DNA from: Porphyra umbilicalis
Lineage: Eukaryota; Rhodophyta; Bangiophyceae; Bangiales; Bangiaceae
Length of the DNA stretch: 64,000 nt
Assembly (NCBI GenBank): GCA_002049455.2
Contig: KV918795.1
Span: forward strand, 124,001-188,000
Direction of reading: 5' to 3'
The notes under the pieces were generated by a model. The model was not told the origin of the DNA. It saw only the letters and a list, made by a program, of their open reading frames with translations, and made no database searches. Each line of letters begins with the position of its first letter. Within the stretch, counting starts at the first letter, position 1. A program made the position numbers and the translations under genes. Positions 1 through 11,166 of the stretch are shown one piece after another.

Positions 1-2911
1 TGTAGACCTCCTCGTCAAGGTCATCGTTCAGGAAGGCCGTCTTGACGTCCATCTGATGCAGCTCCCACCCGTTCGCCGCGGTCATCGCCAGGATGCATCT
101 GATGGTAGTGAACTTGGCCACCGGCGCAAACGTCTCGTTGAAGTCAAGCCCCTTGATCTGTCGATTGCCCATAAAGCACAGGCGCGCCTTGTGCCGCTTC
201 GTGCTGTTCCCGACCTAGTCCAGCTCGTCCTTGACCTTGTAAACCCAATTGCCCTTGAGCACGCGTCGGCCGACCGGGCGATCCGTCAAACGCCATGTCT
301 TGTTCTTGCGGATAGAGTCCATCTCCTGGTCCATTGCGGCCCGCCACATGGTCGAATCTTGTCCTTGAACTGCTTGCCCATACGTCATGGGAGCCTCGTG
401 AGCAACGAGGCTCACTGGACGCCAGTACTCAACCGGCGGCCTCCGCGATCTGCCGCTCCGACGCAGCGTGTCTTCAGATCCGGCAGAACCTTGATTGTCG
501 TCTGCCGATTTGTCCGAGCCATCATCTTGCTGGTCGTTTCCGCCGTCATCTTCAGCGTTGACGTATTGATCGTCGCTGCCGGCATCCAAGCCCGTCTCGC
601 CTTCCACGACTTCGTCCACGGGTGAGTCCTCCGGAACATCTGCAACCTTGCCTGAGTTGTTCTCGGAGAAAACGACGCTTCGCGCCTTGACGACCTTGCC
701 GTCGTCGAGGATGACCTTGTACGCCTTGCTGCCGTCGGGATAGCCTAAGAAGACGCCCTTCGCCGCCTTGTCGCCAAACTTGCCATCGACGTGGCCCTTG
801 TGCAGTACCACCCAGCATGTCGACCCAAACACCCGCATGTGGCTTACGTTGGGCTTGTGCCCGGTCCATAGCTCATGAGGCGTCTTGCCTACGGGAAGCG
901 CACGGCTGGTGACGCGGTTCTTGATGTAGACCGCCGTCTTGATGGCATCCGCCCAAAGATCCTGGTCGACGTCCTTGTGTCGCATCATGGTGCGTGCCAT
1001 CTCCACGAGAACTCGGTTGAGTCGCTCAGCAACCCCGTTCTGCTGTGGCGTGTCGGGCACCATCGTCTGATGCGTCCTGCCGTTCTCATCGTGAAGTGCC
1101 ATGAATGCGGACGACACGTACTCGCCGACGTTGTCGGACCGAAGCACCTTGATCTTGTTGCCGGTGTGCAGCTGTGCCTTGGTCATCCACTTCTTGTACT
1201 CCGCGAGAAGATCGATCTTTTTGTGCAGGAAGACCACGTCCGTCCAGCGCGAAGAGTCGTCGGTGATTGTGCCGAAGTAGAGCGCTCCGCCACGAGAGGA
1301 TTCTGACATAGGTCCACTGAGGTCCGAGTGCACGAGCTGGAGCCGCCTGGTCACACGAACGCCTCTTGCGCTAGGCATAGGCGTCATTGCCGCCTTGCCG
1401 TACACGCACGGCTCGCAGATGTCCTTGACCACAATGGAAGTGCACTTGAGTCCGTCTACGTCCTTGTTCTTGATCATCCTCTTGACGCCGGCCACGTTCA
1501 CGTGGCCAAGACGCTCATGCCATAGCTGCAGAGAGGCAACCGCAGCAACATCCGACATAGGGGCCATGTCCAGGTGGTAGAGCCCGTTCTTACGCGTGCC
1601 GCACGCAGCAATCTTCTCGTTCATCTTGATGATGGACATACAGCGCTTGAACGACACTTTCGCACCGCGTTCCTCCATCATGCCGACCGACATGAGGTTG
1701 AAGCCCATAGTAGGAACATGGAGCACCTTCTCCAACTTGATCTTGCGCGTCTTGCCTTAAACGATGACGTTGAGGACGACGGTTCCGACGCCCGCCGTGG
1801 CCACGGACCCCTTGTCACCCATTGTGACGCTCCGTCCCGTGGTCGTCTTGTAGTCATCGAAGCACGCACGCATCCAGCACATGTGTGCAGACGCCGCAGA
1901 GTCGACAAGCCACGACTTGGCAATGTCATCGTTGTCATCCGCGTTGCCAACGAGACAAATGGCGTCGTCGCTGTCGCTACCGTCATCAGCCGCAATCGCG
2001 GCCACCTTGTCCTGTCTCTGCTTCTTGGCCTTGAGCTCTGGGCAATCATGAGCGATGTGCCCGAACTTGTGGCAGTAGTAGAACTCGATCTTGGAAAGGT
2101 CAACACGGCGGTCTTGACCTCGATAGCTGGCGCCGACGAGTGCCATGTCACCAATGCGCTTGATCGCCGGTGACTTGTCCGCCTGACGCCGCTCCTCCTG
2201 AAGCAAGCGGCTCTTGACAAAGTCGAGGCTTAGCTCGTCCTCGCCCTTGGCGTCAAGAGCCACCAGCAGGTTCTCATACTTTGACGTCAGCCCGTTGAGA
2301 ACGCTCATGGCGACATCCATCTCCGTCACCTAGCCGCCCATGGCCTTGAGGTTCTCGCCGAGGTTGCGCACGCGGTTGATATAGCCCAGCATGCCCTCGC
2401 CGACGTTCATCGCGACGGTGTAGAATTCGCGTCGCGCCTTCATCTTGTTCGTCAAACTCTTGCGCTGGAAGACGCCTTGCAGGGTCGACCACATTTCCGC
2501 CGTCGTCTTGCAGACCGACACGTGCTCGAGCTGCTCAGACCCAAGGGTGAGCCCGATGATGGCGCTCGCCTTCGTGTCTCGACGCTTCCACACCGCCAAC
2601 TCGCGGGTCTCCGCGTCCGTCGGTTTGCCGTTTTCGTCAAGCATGTCGTCCAGATCACGCAGCGCCAGGATCATCTTGATCCGCTGGCGCCACTCGTGGA
2701 AGCTCGTTTCCGTCAACTTGTCAATCTTGATGCCGCCCATGCCGGCAGCGCCACCGTCCATGATGCCTGCTTGTCGTAGCGCGTCCCGATCTTGCCGAAC
2801 CTTGCGCCTTCACCGTCACGTCTTTGAACCACCTTGCACTCGTCTTCTTCGCACTTGTCGCGACCGCCGCGACGCCGTCTGGCACACCTTGCCCTTGTCA
2901 CAGCCCCGGCT

Positions 2912-2925
2912 CTGGGCCCATAACC
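2912..2925 (-). other. Primer binding site, half-tRNA-iMet type
   Basis: On the minus strand GGTTATGGGCCCAG follows the LTR directly. It is complementary to the anticodon-loop region of initiator tRNA-Met (CTGGGCCCATAACC). Many copia elements prime from an internal half-tRNA of this kind rather than from the tRNA 3' end. Confidence 0.75.
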
Positions 2926-3310
2926 TGTTGAAACGCAGTGGGGATAGGGGATGGGGGACCACGGTGAAGTGGTTGAGTGGCTTGAGCTTGTGTGTATGTG
3001 TGCGAACGTGCTTTGTTGGTTGTCTCTCCAAAGCGCCCCTCTTCCCATCAAGGGCACTCCTCAAGTAGTCCAAGTCGGAGCACTCAAGCCCACCACGCAG
3101 CCCAAGCAGCTCGCCCGCGCACGCGCCCGCCCACACTCTAAATCAAAACGCTCACCAAATCAAAGCATCAGGGATCAAAGCAAAGTCCACGCAAATCAAA
3201 GCATCAGAAGCGCAAGAACAAAAAATGTGAAATCGCAAAAATTTCACTCAAAATCCCACGGGTACAAATGTCGAATGCACCAGCGGTCACCAAACCGCGA
3301 TGAAGTCGCA
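2926..3310 (-). repeat. 5' LTR of the copia element
   Basis: The boundary next to the primer site reads TGTTG on the plus strand (CAACA at the LTR 3' end). The outer end is placed at the CA at 3309-3310, giving 385 bp with TG...CA termini. The LTR carries two copies of AAATCAAAGCATCAG (near 3158 and 3193). The outer end is inferred from the TG/CA rule only, since the partner LTR is not present. Confidence 0.6.
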
Positions 3311-3406
3311 TAGGTAGCCTAGTAGGAAGTAGGCACCCACTCTCATTAGGCGTGACCTTCGGGTCGCGTCCGGGAGTCGGGGGTTCGAACCCTGTCAATA
3401 CCTGGT
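3311..3406 (+). other. tRNA-like (type II) sequence or SINE head
   Basis: Has a Pol III A-box-like TAGCCTAGTAGG, a perfect four-pair D stem (GCCT/AGGC), a long variable arm closed by a TTCG tetraloop (GTGACC/GGTCGC, about 3353-3369) and a B-box GGTTCGAACCC. The anticodon stem and the acceptor stem do not pair well, so this is a decayed tRNA-Leu/Ser-like copy or the head of a tRNA-derived SINE rather than a working tRNA gene. It begins at the base after the inferred copia LTR end. Confidence 0.45.
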
Positions 3407-3414
3407 TCCTTGAA

Positions 3415-5040
3415 TTTTGCTTTTTACAGCAGGAGGGCCTACAGCGGCGTTGAGCATGACATTCCAACAGGAGCCACGAGAAGACCTTGAGGGGTTCCTT
3501 CCCGTTGAACATCGGGGTCCCACCGAAGGAGAACTTCATATTCTTGGCCATCCGTCCCATCATGCGGGCCTGCGACGCCCCGTTCGTCGAGTGACGGTTC
3601 CGTAGGCGGTGCGATCGGTAGTCCAGGACGCCCGCGAAGCGATCGTCCGGGCACTTGAGGACCGCCAACTTTCCGGACCCCACCTTGCGCCCCACGTGGT
3701 CGTCTTCGTTGTCGGTTGTCGCCGGCGACGGCGAGGAAGATGAAGACGACGATGACGACGAGGGACTACGGTGACGCCGTGACTTCCCTTTGCTGCGGCT
3801 CTTCCGCGTGTCCACTGGAGAATCTCGACGGGGGGCATCTTGAGCAGAGCCCGCGGGGCTCGCCGCGATGACCCGAGAAACGTCGGCCAATAAAGACTCG
3901 CGGAACGTCGACAGCGCCGTGTCCAGATCGGCCATCGCTACAGGCGTCGCCGGATCACGATCTGGATCCAACAATCCCGTCCGTTCGTCGAGACGTCGAG
4001 GGAGGAAGGCACCGGCCCCGGCGGGACCCGACGAACCGTCTTGCCCACGAGGTCCGCCAATGGCCGAGGCGGAGTGAAGGGAATCCCTGATCCGGCCGCG
4101 GATCCCCCTGTTGCAGCGACCGCTGGGGTCACCGCGGATGTACCCGCCGGCATACCGCTAGCGATCGCGTTCGACTTGGGGATGTCGGACGGCGACGCCA
4201 TCGTAGTGGCCGGTCGGTAATCGACGACAGACCGACGCGGAGATCCACTTCGCCTTGAACTCACAAACCAACAGACGATCGAGGAACCGGCTACCCAGTA
4301 CGGGCGTGGCAACGGCCGGAAATGCCCTGCTCCTCCACCAGAAATTGTAGCGGTTCTAAGCACCACCACGTTGGTTCGTCGTTTGGCCGAAGTGACCTCT
4401 TGATCAGCTCGGTCCGTCGAAGGAACTGCCCCGAAAATCGACCCACAGCCCAGCCTTCCCCCAACGGGAGGAGAGGATCACGGCAAAGCCCAGGGGGGAA
4501 TCGTAGTCCAAAGCACAGTTGGTTTTATCAAACGGCGACGGGGACGGCGTCCCCGCTGTCAATAAACCCCTCCCAAACCGAACGCCGGTGGCCAAAGTAG
4601 CCACCCCAAATGCGCCAAACAGATAAATCCCTCCGAAGCGAAAAGTTCAAACAAGTAGTAGGGGGGCTGGGAAAACCACTTGGGAAAAGCTCCGCCCCCG
4701 ACCGATTCCAATCTCCCCGAGATCTCGACAGGTCATTCCCTTGCTGGCCCGGATCGGGATATTTTGGGACGGCCCCTGGGGGTGTGCTGTCCACAGCTGA
4801 GGGGCCCCGCCCCTTCCAACTGGGGACCCCCGACCGCCATAGTATCGTTTTCAGCTTCGGGTACGGTATATACAAATCGTTGAATTCAAGAACAAGTGCT
4901 GGCCACGTATATCTTCACGTGTATCAATACGAAATATACCTTAAAAACACGGGTACGAATCAATTCAAAAATTGATTGACTCGGAATAGCTGCCGACCTT
5001 TAGCAGCGCCAAGCGCCTATTTTTCCCGAGCATGTCGGAT
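3415..5040 (-). mobile_element. Gypsy-type LTR plus gag fragment
   Basis: Minus-strand remnant of a Ty3/gypsy element related to the full-length one at 8299-18489. The gag part (about 3425-3935) has a charged serine-rich linker followed by a capsid-like stretch ending in KVFSWLL, comparable to KVFQFL in the gag of the full-length element. A primer site, TGGTGGAGGAGCAGG (4326-4340, minus), differs at one base from that of the full-length element and lies just inside a TG at 4346, where the LTR should begin; the LTR probably fills most of 4346-5040, but its outer end is not determined. No pol is present. Broken fossil. Confidence 0.6.
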
Positions 5041-6158
5041 CCGTTCCGTCACGTGAGTCATCCTGTTTGCGGCGCTGTCAATGGCTCGCGTGAGAATTCT
5101 AACGGGCGCCCATTGGCGAGCGCACCACGGTTCGGAGAATCCACCCCATCTAGAACTGTTGTAGTATTCAAGTCAAGTCCAAACATCAACTGGTATTTAG
5201 CGGAGGTGAAACGGCATAATTTCATTCGAAAAGAGCGCTCTTCTGGCTTTAACTCCGCTGTCGGTCGTACTTGATAGATACCCACGGCCACCTACTCAAT
5301 TGTTGTTTTGGGTGTGGGAGCCAGCCGCCTTGCTGCCTATGGGTAGGGGAGTTTAGAGACTTACACCTGGAAAAACACCTACTTACAATATACGTATGGT
5401 AGGGCCTGCTGTGGTTCACGTACCGCATTCGACTACCAATACGGCACGCATCGAGGACGACAGAGCGTGTCAGAGTGTGCAAGTAACTGACGCCAAATGC
5501 GACGTAGACGCGGCCTCTGGTGTGCTCATCGTCTTGCGGTACCATCTCCCTCACATATTTAATGACAAAATCCCTCTTGACCGCCCGCTCCGCAGCAAAC
5601 ACACCGAAGTCGTGTGCGTCCGACCGACCCAGCACGAGCAGCACTCGAAGGCCGACTTGCATCTGCAGGTTCCGGCAGCGCCTGTTACCTGTGACGCCTC
5701 CGGCGACTGGGTCAGTCGCCGCCAAGACACCGACACGGGGCGCGGTGGCCTCACTCTCCCCGCCAAAGCCACCGAAGGGCTGCTCCCCATCCACACCCGT
5801 CGCCAGGTCGCGATGTGCCCCACAGGACCCACATCCATCAGGGTCACACTGGCGGTCGCAAGAAAAGCATGGACAGTCATCGGTAGCCCAGCGCCCGGGC
5901 GCGGAGCATTCGCACCACACGCGGCGCGAGCAGAGCCGCGAACAGAGGGCCAGAGCGCTCGCCAGGTGCAACCATCCCGATACGGAAGCGCGCGAACCGG
6001 GAGTCCACCCAGGCGTCGCGTAGCCGACGCTGTCGCCCTCTTCCTCGGTGTCGTCGACGTCGCTTCAGGCCGGCGCTCACTGGTGTGCCGCCGCCATTTC
6101 CTCTTATTCGTCGCAAGCGTGGACGTCAATTGGCCGCGGCGTCGCCTGGTGCACCGTC

Positions 6159-7797
6159 GCCGAGTGAGGGGAAGACCCGTGCCCCGTCCCAAAGGTCGGC
6201 AGCTGCGACAGAGTCGTCGACAGCTGTAGCCGCAGTCGGTCCCTGAGGGCTCGCCCCGACAAGTCGTCGATGAGGCGCTGGGCCAAAGCCGGCTGCCCCG
6301 CTTGGTGGATGTCAACCGCCAGGGAAGATGCCCGACGGCCGACCCTCGCCAAGACTTCGGCGAGGGCAATCACCGCCACGACGGGCGAGGCGTCCCAGAT
6401 TTCTGCATCGACCAGGGGGAACATAGTCAGCAACCCCCGGGCGCACTGCTCCGGCAAACTCCTGCCACGAATGAACTCCGCACGCACGTTGGCGGCGGGG
6501 AAGGGCTCGGCAAAAGCCGGCGGCTCGAGCGAGGTGACCACCGCCGCGCCCGCCGTCGCAGGAGGGGCCCGGTGTCCAAACTGAGGCAGCGGTACGGTAG
6601 CCACTGCCGGCGCGTCAAGATCGACGTACGCGGGCGCCCGCACTTGGGGCGGCCCGGCGCAAGAGGTACCAGCTTGGTTGGTGGACCCGTGGCCGCGGAA
6701 GCTTCGCTTGGGCGGAGGGGGGTAAGTGACCCGTCGCTCCGTGTTCTTGGGGGGCGCCGGGCGCTTCCCCGACAACATTCAACCACTGGCCGGCGGCGGC
6801 GACTGTGCGCCAATGCCGGGGCCATAGGGGTAAATGGCAACCCCCAGGCCCTCTCGAAGGAACAACTTGCCCTTCGAGTGCCCACAGAAGCAATGGACGA
6901 AGCCGCGCGTCGCCGCGTCCGTCCCCTCTGCTGCAGTCCGACGGAGGAAGGGTTGGACCGACACCCAGTCCAACGAGTTGTGGAGGATAACCATCTCCTC
7001 GAGAAGCTTGGCATAGTCGCCGTCCCACCCATCGCCTAGGTGAGCAGGGGTAAGAGTACACATCCCTTCGACCAAGGCATTCGACAAGTGCCACAGGTAC
7101 CCCTTCACCTTGAGGGAAGCCATCTAAACGGAGGCCACCTCGACGACCCACTGCGTCGCGAGGATGGTATAGAGTCGGTGACCCTCCTCATTCGGCCGCA
7201 TCCGCGACGAGAAGTACGCGAGGAAGCGGGGGAGCATCGCCGGGAAGCCCATCGGGACCTCCATATCCTGCCACAAATTGGGCAGGACGACATACTTGCC
7301 GCGCCGGTAGTCCCGGGTGCGAGGAAACTCCAGTTAGAGAACCAAGACGAGGTACCACTCGTCGCGCTGCCAGCCATACTCATGGCAGGCGGACGGGTGG
7401 TTCACATGCGGGTCCCCCGTCGCCAAGTAGGGCGGGGCCCGACAACACCAACGCCAGTCGACAACCGGTTCGTCCGCCGCCAACTCGGTGGCGCCCGTAC
7501 TCTTGGCAAGACACCGGCGTACCGGGTCGAGACGACCCCAATCCTTCCGCTCTAGTATGGCGAGAAGGTCCACCAGCCACCCGGCAGGTAGAACCACTTG
7601 CCGGGGGACGCGCGCGAGTCGGCGGTTCCACTCCTTCACCTGCTCCGAGTCGGGAAAGGTGGGGTAGATCGAAAAAAGATGACACCCCTCACGCATTGAA
7701 GTAGGGTGGTTCGGGGGGACCCACCAGTCGAGGTCCTTTGGCCGACCTGACTCGACGGCCATCGCCGCCGCTTGGCCTGGCGTCGCTGACGCCGCGA
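6159..7797 (-). mobile_element. 1.64-kb copy of the gypsy antisense-ORF region inside the CXC domain
   Basis: Matches 15484-17122 inside the gypsy element at a constant offset of 9325. I found one base difference (6351 region, C versus T). It has no LTR of its own and its ends fall inside the antisense reading frame of the full copy. It separates the two halves of the E(z)-like CXC domain. I saw no clear target duplication. Recent duplication, gene conversion or aberrant reverse-transcribed insertion are all possible; a misassembly must be excluded. Confidence 0.85.
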
Positions 7798-8293
7798 AGC
7801 GCGCGCAGCCGCAGTAGGTTTTGCACGGGATGTCCGCTCGCGCACACCGACACACCTCCGCTGTGCATTTGCCATGATGGATACACGGTACAAAGTCCAC
7901 AGCTTAGCCACCGCCTTGACTGCTCCTGTCCTCAGCCGGCGACGCCGTTGCCCCTTCATGCCGGTGCCGCTGAGCCGACGCAGCTTGCGACAGACCGAAT
8001 GATCCCGACCAGGGGCTTTCATGAATGAATGACACTCTGATATAATGGATAAATATATTCGGATGAACTCAGATTCAAAAATGACAAGCCCGATTTTACA
8101 GACACTAATCTGAATTGTACCGCCAATTAATAGCTCCAAAGAGAATAAACGCAAGTCCGATGATTTAGCCTGCGTGGGATGCAGGCATCCAACTTTCTCA
8201 GGGAAAGTTACTTGCCAGGTGCCTCACGATGCTCAAAGTCGGAACAAATGACGCAGGTTCATGTTCGAAACATTCTGGGCAGTAGTGAGCAAA

Positions 8294-8298
8294 CTCAG
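8294..8298. repeat. Target-site duplication, left
   Basis: CTCAG directly before the 5' LTR; the same five bases follow the 3' LTR at 18490-18494. The host reading frame across the site is open when one copy is counted. Confidence 0.9.
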
Positions 8299-8982
8299 TG
8301 TGGCAGCTGGGCCACACGGAGGCCTGCGAGATTTGACGGCTGATGGAGCCAATTAATTAGATGGTCCACAGACGGTCACGCCCTTCGGGCGGGTCGACCC
8401 CGGAGCTCGGCTCAGTAAGGCCGAGATCCGTGCTCACCGGGATCAGCTAGACTCAGCGATTTCCGAGCGATCACGAGACCAGTTCCGCGTGATCGGATAG
8501 TGGTTGGAATGACCCACTTGTGATTCCCGGACATACCACTCAACGGTCGGCTGAGTTATGGCCGCACCCTTGCTTTGTTCTTTTCGTTGTGGGGATTCTA
8601 TTCTGATGTGCTTGGTGCATCTCACCCTCGCCTCCGGGATTCTTGTTGGCGTGTTTTGAAAGGGTCTTGCGCACGCCCCGCTGGCGGGTGTGGCCCGCGT
8701 TTGGCCCGTGTTTTTGGCCCACTGGAGAGGGTCCCCCTGAGGGTTGAGAGACGGGGACTGGTGGGTATATCTGAGCGGGACAGCAGAGCGGTCCCGAACC
8801 CACGAGGGAGGCAAGTAAACGTTGAGCCTCACAACGCTGTGTCGTGTTTGCGGCTTGTCTTTGCCGCCCACACCAGTTGTGTGTGTGCGTCTTGGCGCTT
8901 GCTTCCGGGGTCTTTGACGAGACTACCGAGCGCGCGGACGGGACGACCGCCCCAGCGGGGTCGGCCTGCCTGTGTTGCCACA
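8299..8982 (+). repeat. 5' LTR
   Basis: 684 bp, starting TGTGGC and ending GCCACA; same length as the 3' LTR. Confidence 0.93.
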
Positions 8983-8984
8983 TT

Positions 8985-8999
8985 TGGTGGAGCAGCAGG
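8985..8999 (+). other. Primer binding site
   Basis: TGGTGGAGCAGCAGG, two bases after the LTR; TGG start fits the CCA tail of a tRNA primer. I do not assign the tRNA. Confidence 0.75.
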
Positions 9000-9358
9000 G
9001 GAAGGAGCTTACTTTGCACCTTCGTGTTCGCGACGTGAGGGGGTAGAGTCGACCTTCTTCTCCTTGCGATCTTTGTTCCTCCGTTGCAACCCCGCAACGT
9101 TGGTTTGGTGAGTCTACTCGGTACCCCGATGCCGGAAGGGGAGGGTGGAGACCCCTTTGCCCCCTCAGATGCGGCTAGTGGGAGAGAGAGCACGGATTCG
9201 CTTCCCCCTGGCGGCTCGCCTCGAGAAGGCGAGCATGTCGCCCCACTCAGCCAGGGTGGCGGAGAGGTGGGCGGAGCTCGGCGTAGCTCTTTGTTTCTTC
9301 CTCCCGCCTCCCATGTCGGAACCCTTCGGCGGGAGCGACCAGGGTCCGTAGTGACACC

Positions 9359-10951
9359 GTGGAGCCCCCGTCGGATGCAAATGAGTCCTTCGGCACAAGA
9401 CTGCCGCACGTAGCTTGGAGGACGATTCGTGCGTCCCGAGCTGCGGCCGGTGAGTTGCAGCCACGGCCTGGAAGCGAGCCCGCGGGTGGGAGCTCTAGTC
9501 GTGCTCCCCACGGTTCGTTGGGTGGATTGGTCAGCGTGGGTCCTGCTTGGCAAGACGCCATCGCTGAGGCGGTACGGTCCGAAATCGCCCGGTCACTTCC
9601 CGTTACGCCCGGTTCCGCCCGGAGCCCGATTGCGCCCCCCGACCCGCAACGAAGTGGACACACTCAGTCCCGCCGACGACTGCACTACTCGTCGCAATGG
9701 TCGGATGGCGACTATTCCGGCGGCGACTCCCCGCGCGGTAGTAGCCAACGGCACCCACGACGGGGTACCCCCCGGCACGCCCCGCTACCGCGGCGCCATC
9801 GCTCGGCGCAGCGCTCAGCGGGGCTGGTACGAGTTGTACCAGACAAGATCACGGTCAACAATCCCCACTATCGGGATTTGTTTGATTGCGAGACGTATGC
9901 GTTGGAGAACAAGTCGGTCTCCCATACGCGGGAGCACGCCCATATGATGTGGCGCCTCAAGAAGGATGTCACGCATTCCTTCGGTCACCGCTCAGAGTAG
10001 AGCGGTGACCCGCCACAGAAGGTCTTCCAATTCTTGCGCAAGTTTAGTCAGGCGTGCGACGACAATGCCGTCTCGGAAGGAGAGGCCTTTTACATGTTAC
10101 ACGATTTTACCTTGGAGCCACTGCGCGCAGAGGTAATGGCCGCCATGCCAACTCGACGTGGCGGTAACCCCATAAAGGTCAGCTCTTACTTGGAGTTGGT
10201 CAATTGGATCATCTGCATGCACGCGGATGAGTCCACCGAAGCCGGCCTCGTGGAACAGTTCCACCAGGCTCGGCAAAAAGAAGATGAACACGAGATGTCC
10301 TACGCGGAACGTCTCAGAGGTTTGAAGACCGCATGCGGGCTCCTTCACTCGACAGGAGCCCTCAAGGGACGCTATGTCGAAGGCGTTCACCATGTGGTTC
10401 GTGCTACTCTGCGCGAACGTAATAAACCAGAGTTGACCTTGGCCGAGTTGTCCCGCATCGCCCGAACTCGAGGCGATGAGTACCGCTGGATACAAGCGGC
10501 TCAACAGAAAGAGCGAGCCGAAAAGGCCGCGAAGCGCGCAGAGGCAACTCGCCGCCGTCCACAAGCAAAGGCGCTAAGCACGCCACGGTACCCGGTCCGT
10601 CCGAGAACTACTCGCACGGAACCAGGTGAGCACAGTGTTGCCACAACTACCCCGCCTCAAGGCGGCGGGAGTGGAAAAGCGTCAAGCTTCCCGTGCTGGC
10701 AGTGTGGCCAGACGGGCCCCTGGGCCGAAGAGTGCCCCAAGTTGGACCCTCGTCTCCGTGCCCGACTAGCAGAGAGTCGTCGGTGGGCCAAGGACAAGTC
10801 CCGTTCTGCCCGGTTCCAAAAGGGTGCGAGGCCGACCAAGCTTCCCGTTGTCGCAGTAGCCGGCGAAAACGTGCCCTTAAGTGGAAGTGAGTCAACCCTT
10901 GAGGAGGGGAAGCCAAAACCCCGGGCGGACGGGCCCGTGGAATCCTCATAG
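9359..10951 (+). mobile_element. gag region of the gypsy element
   Basis: Basic and proline-rich N-terminal part, then a capsid-like helical region (around 9840-10500) with QARQKEDEHEMSYAERLRGL, a lysine/arginine-rich stretch and one CCHC-type knuckle (CWQCGQTGPWAEEC, about 10690-10735). Part of the fossil described for the whole element. Confidence 0.8.
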
Positions 10952-11166
10952 GAGTCGGATGAGGGAAACGAATAACCGCTGGGGTAGAAGAGTCCCCGAC
11001 GTCCCCAGTGGGTAACCGGGGGACGGGCCGCAAGAGCAAAGTCAAGCTCCTGCGGCGTCCCAAGGGGATCCGCCCTCGAGACATGCCAATCCCGAAGGGT
11101 GTGGATGGCACCAAAGTCGTGGCGATCCTGACAGGCAGCAACTATCAAGTTGCCGCCCGAGTATGA

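Larger units (their letters stand above)
1..3310 (-). mobile_element. Ty1/copia LTR retrotransposon, partial
   Basis: Minus-strand copia element whose 3' part lies beyond the left edge. Reading leftwards, the parts are the 5' LTR (2926-3310), a primer site (2912-2925), a UBN2-type gag (about 2330-2761), a zinc knuckle (about 2055-2095), an aspartic protease with WLVDSAASAHM (about 1885-1920), a GAG-pre-integrase HxxxH-type region (about 1500-1580), an integrase core with SDLSGPM, TDDSSRW and PQQNGVAER (about 1000-1440), and the start of the reverse transcriptase (from about 340 to 1). The order protease-integrase-RT is diagnostic of Ty1/copia. It is a fossil with a few breaks. Age cannot be read because the second LTR is outside the window. 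Confidence 0.92.
5058..8298 (-). pseudogene. E(z)/EZH-like Polycomb histone methyltransferase remnant
   Basis: Host gene remnant read leftwards. At 8261-8298 is a CPECFEHE cysteine patch, at about 8060-8173 a SANT-like segment (LRLFSLELLIGG, SVCKIG), at about 7980-8010 HSVCRKLR before the CXC, at 7800-7899 the first CXC half (FVPCIHHGKC, CRC, CKTYCGC), at about 5810-5945 the second half (CPCFSCDRQCDPDGCGSCGA), then a SET domain (5387-5677) with SDAHDFGVF, RGRVY, VLDACRIG and VNHS. A consensus 95-bp intron (GTAAGT...GTAG, 5292-5386) separates it from the SET end (VGIYQVRP, LMFGLDLN; 5058-5291). Intact E(z) is the PRC2 subunit that methylates H3K27. Here GEYxGE and ELFFDY motifs are lost (KYVREM, ERSFRMKL), and two mobile insertions split the gene, so it is dead. 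The N-terminal side resumes at 18495. Confidence 0.82.

Noticed and set aside
6159-8982. Whole 6.16-8.98 kb and 15.48-18.49 kb stretches taken as 3-kb LTRs
   Set aside because: The two matches have different offsets (9325 and 9507) with unrelated DNA between; only the 684-bp parts have TG/CA ends, primer site, polypurine tract and target duplications.
8540-9553. 337-codon minus-strand ORF
   Set aside because: Overlaps the LTR, primer site and gag start of the gypsy element; repeated only where the LTR is repeated.
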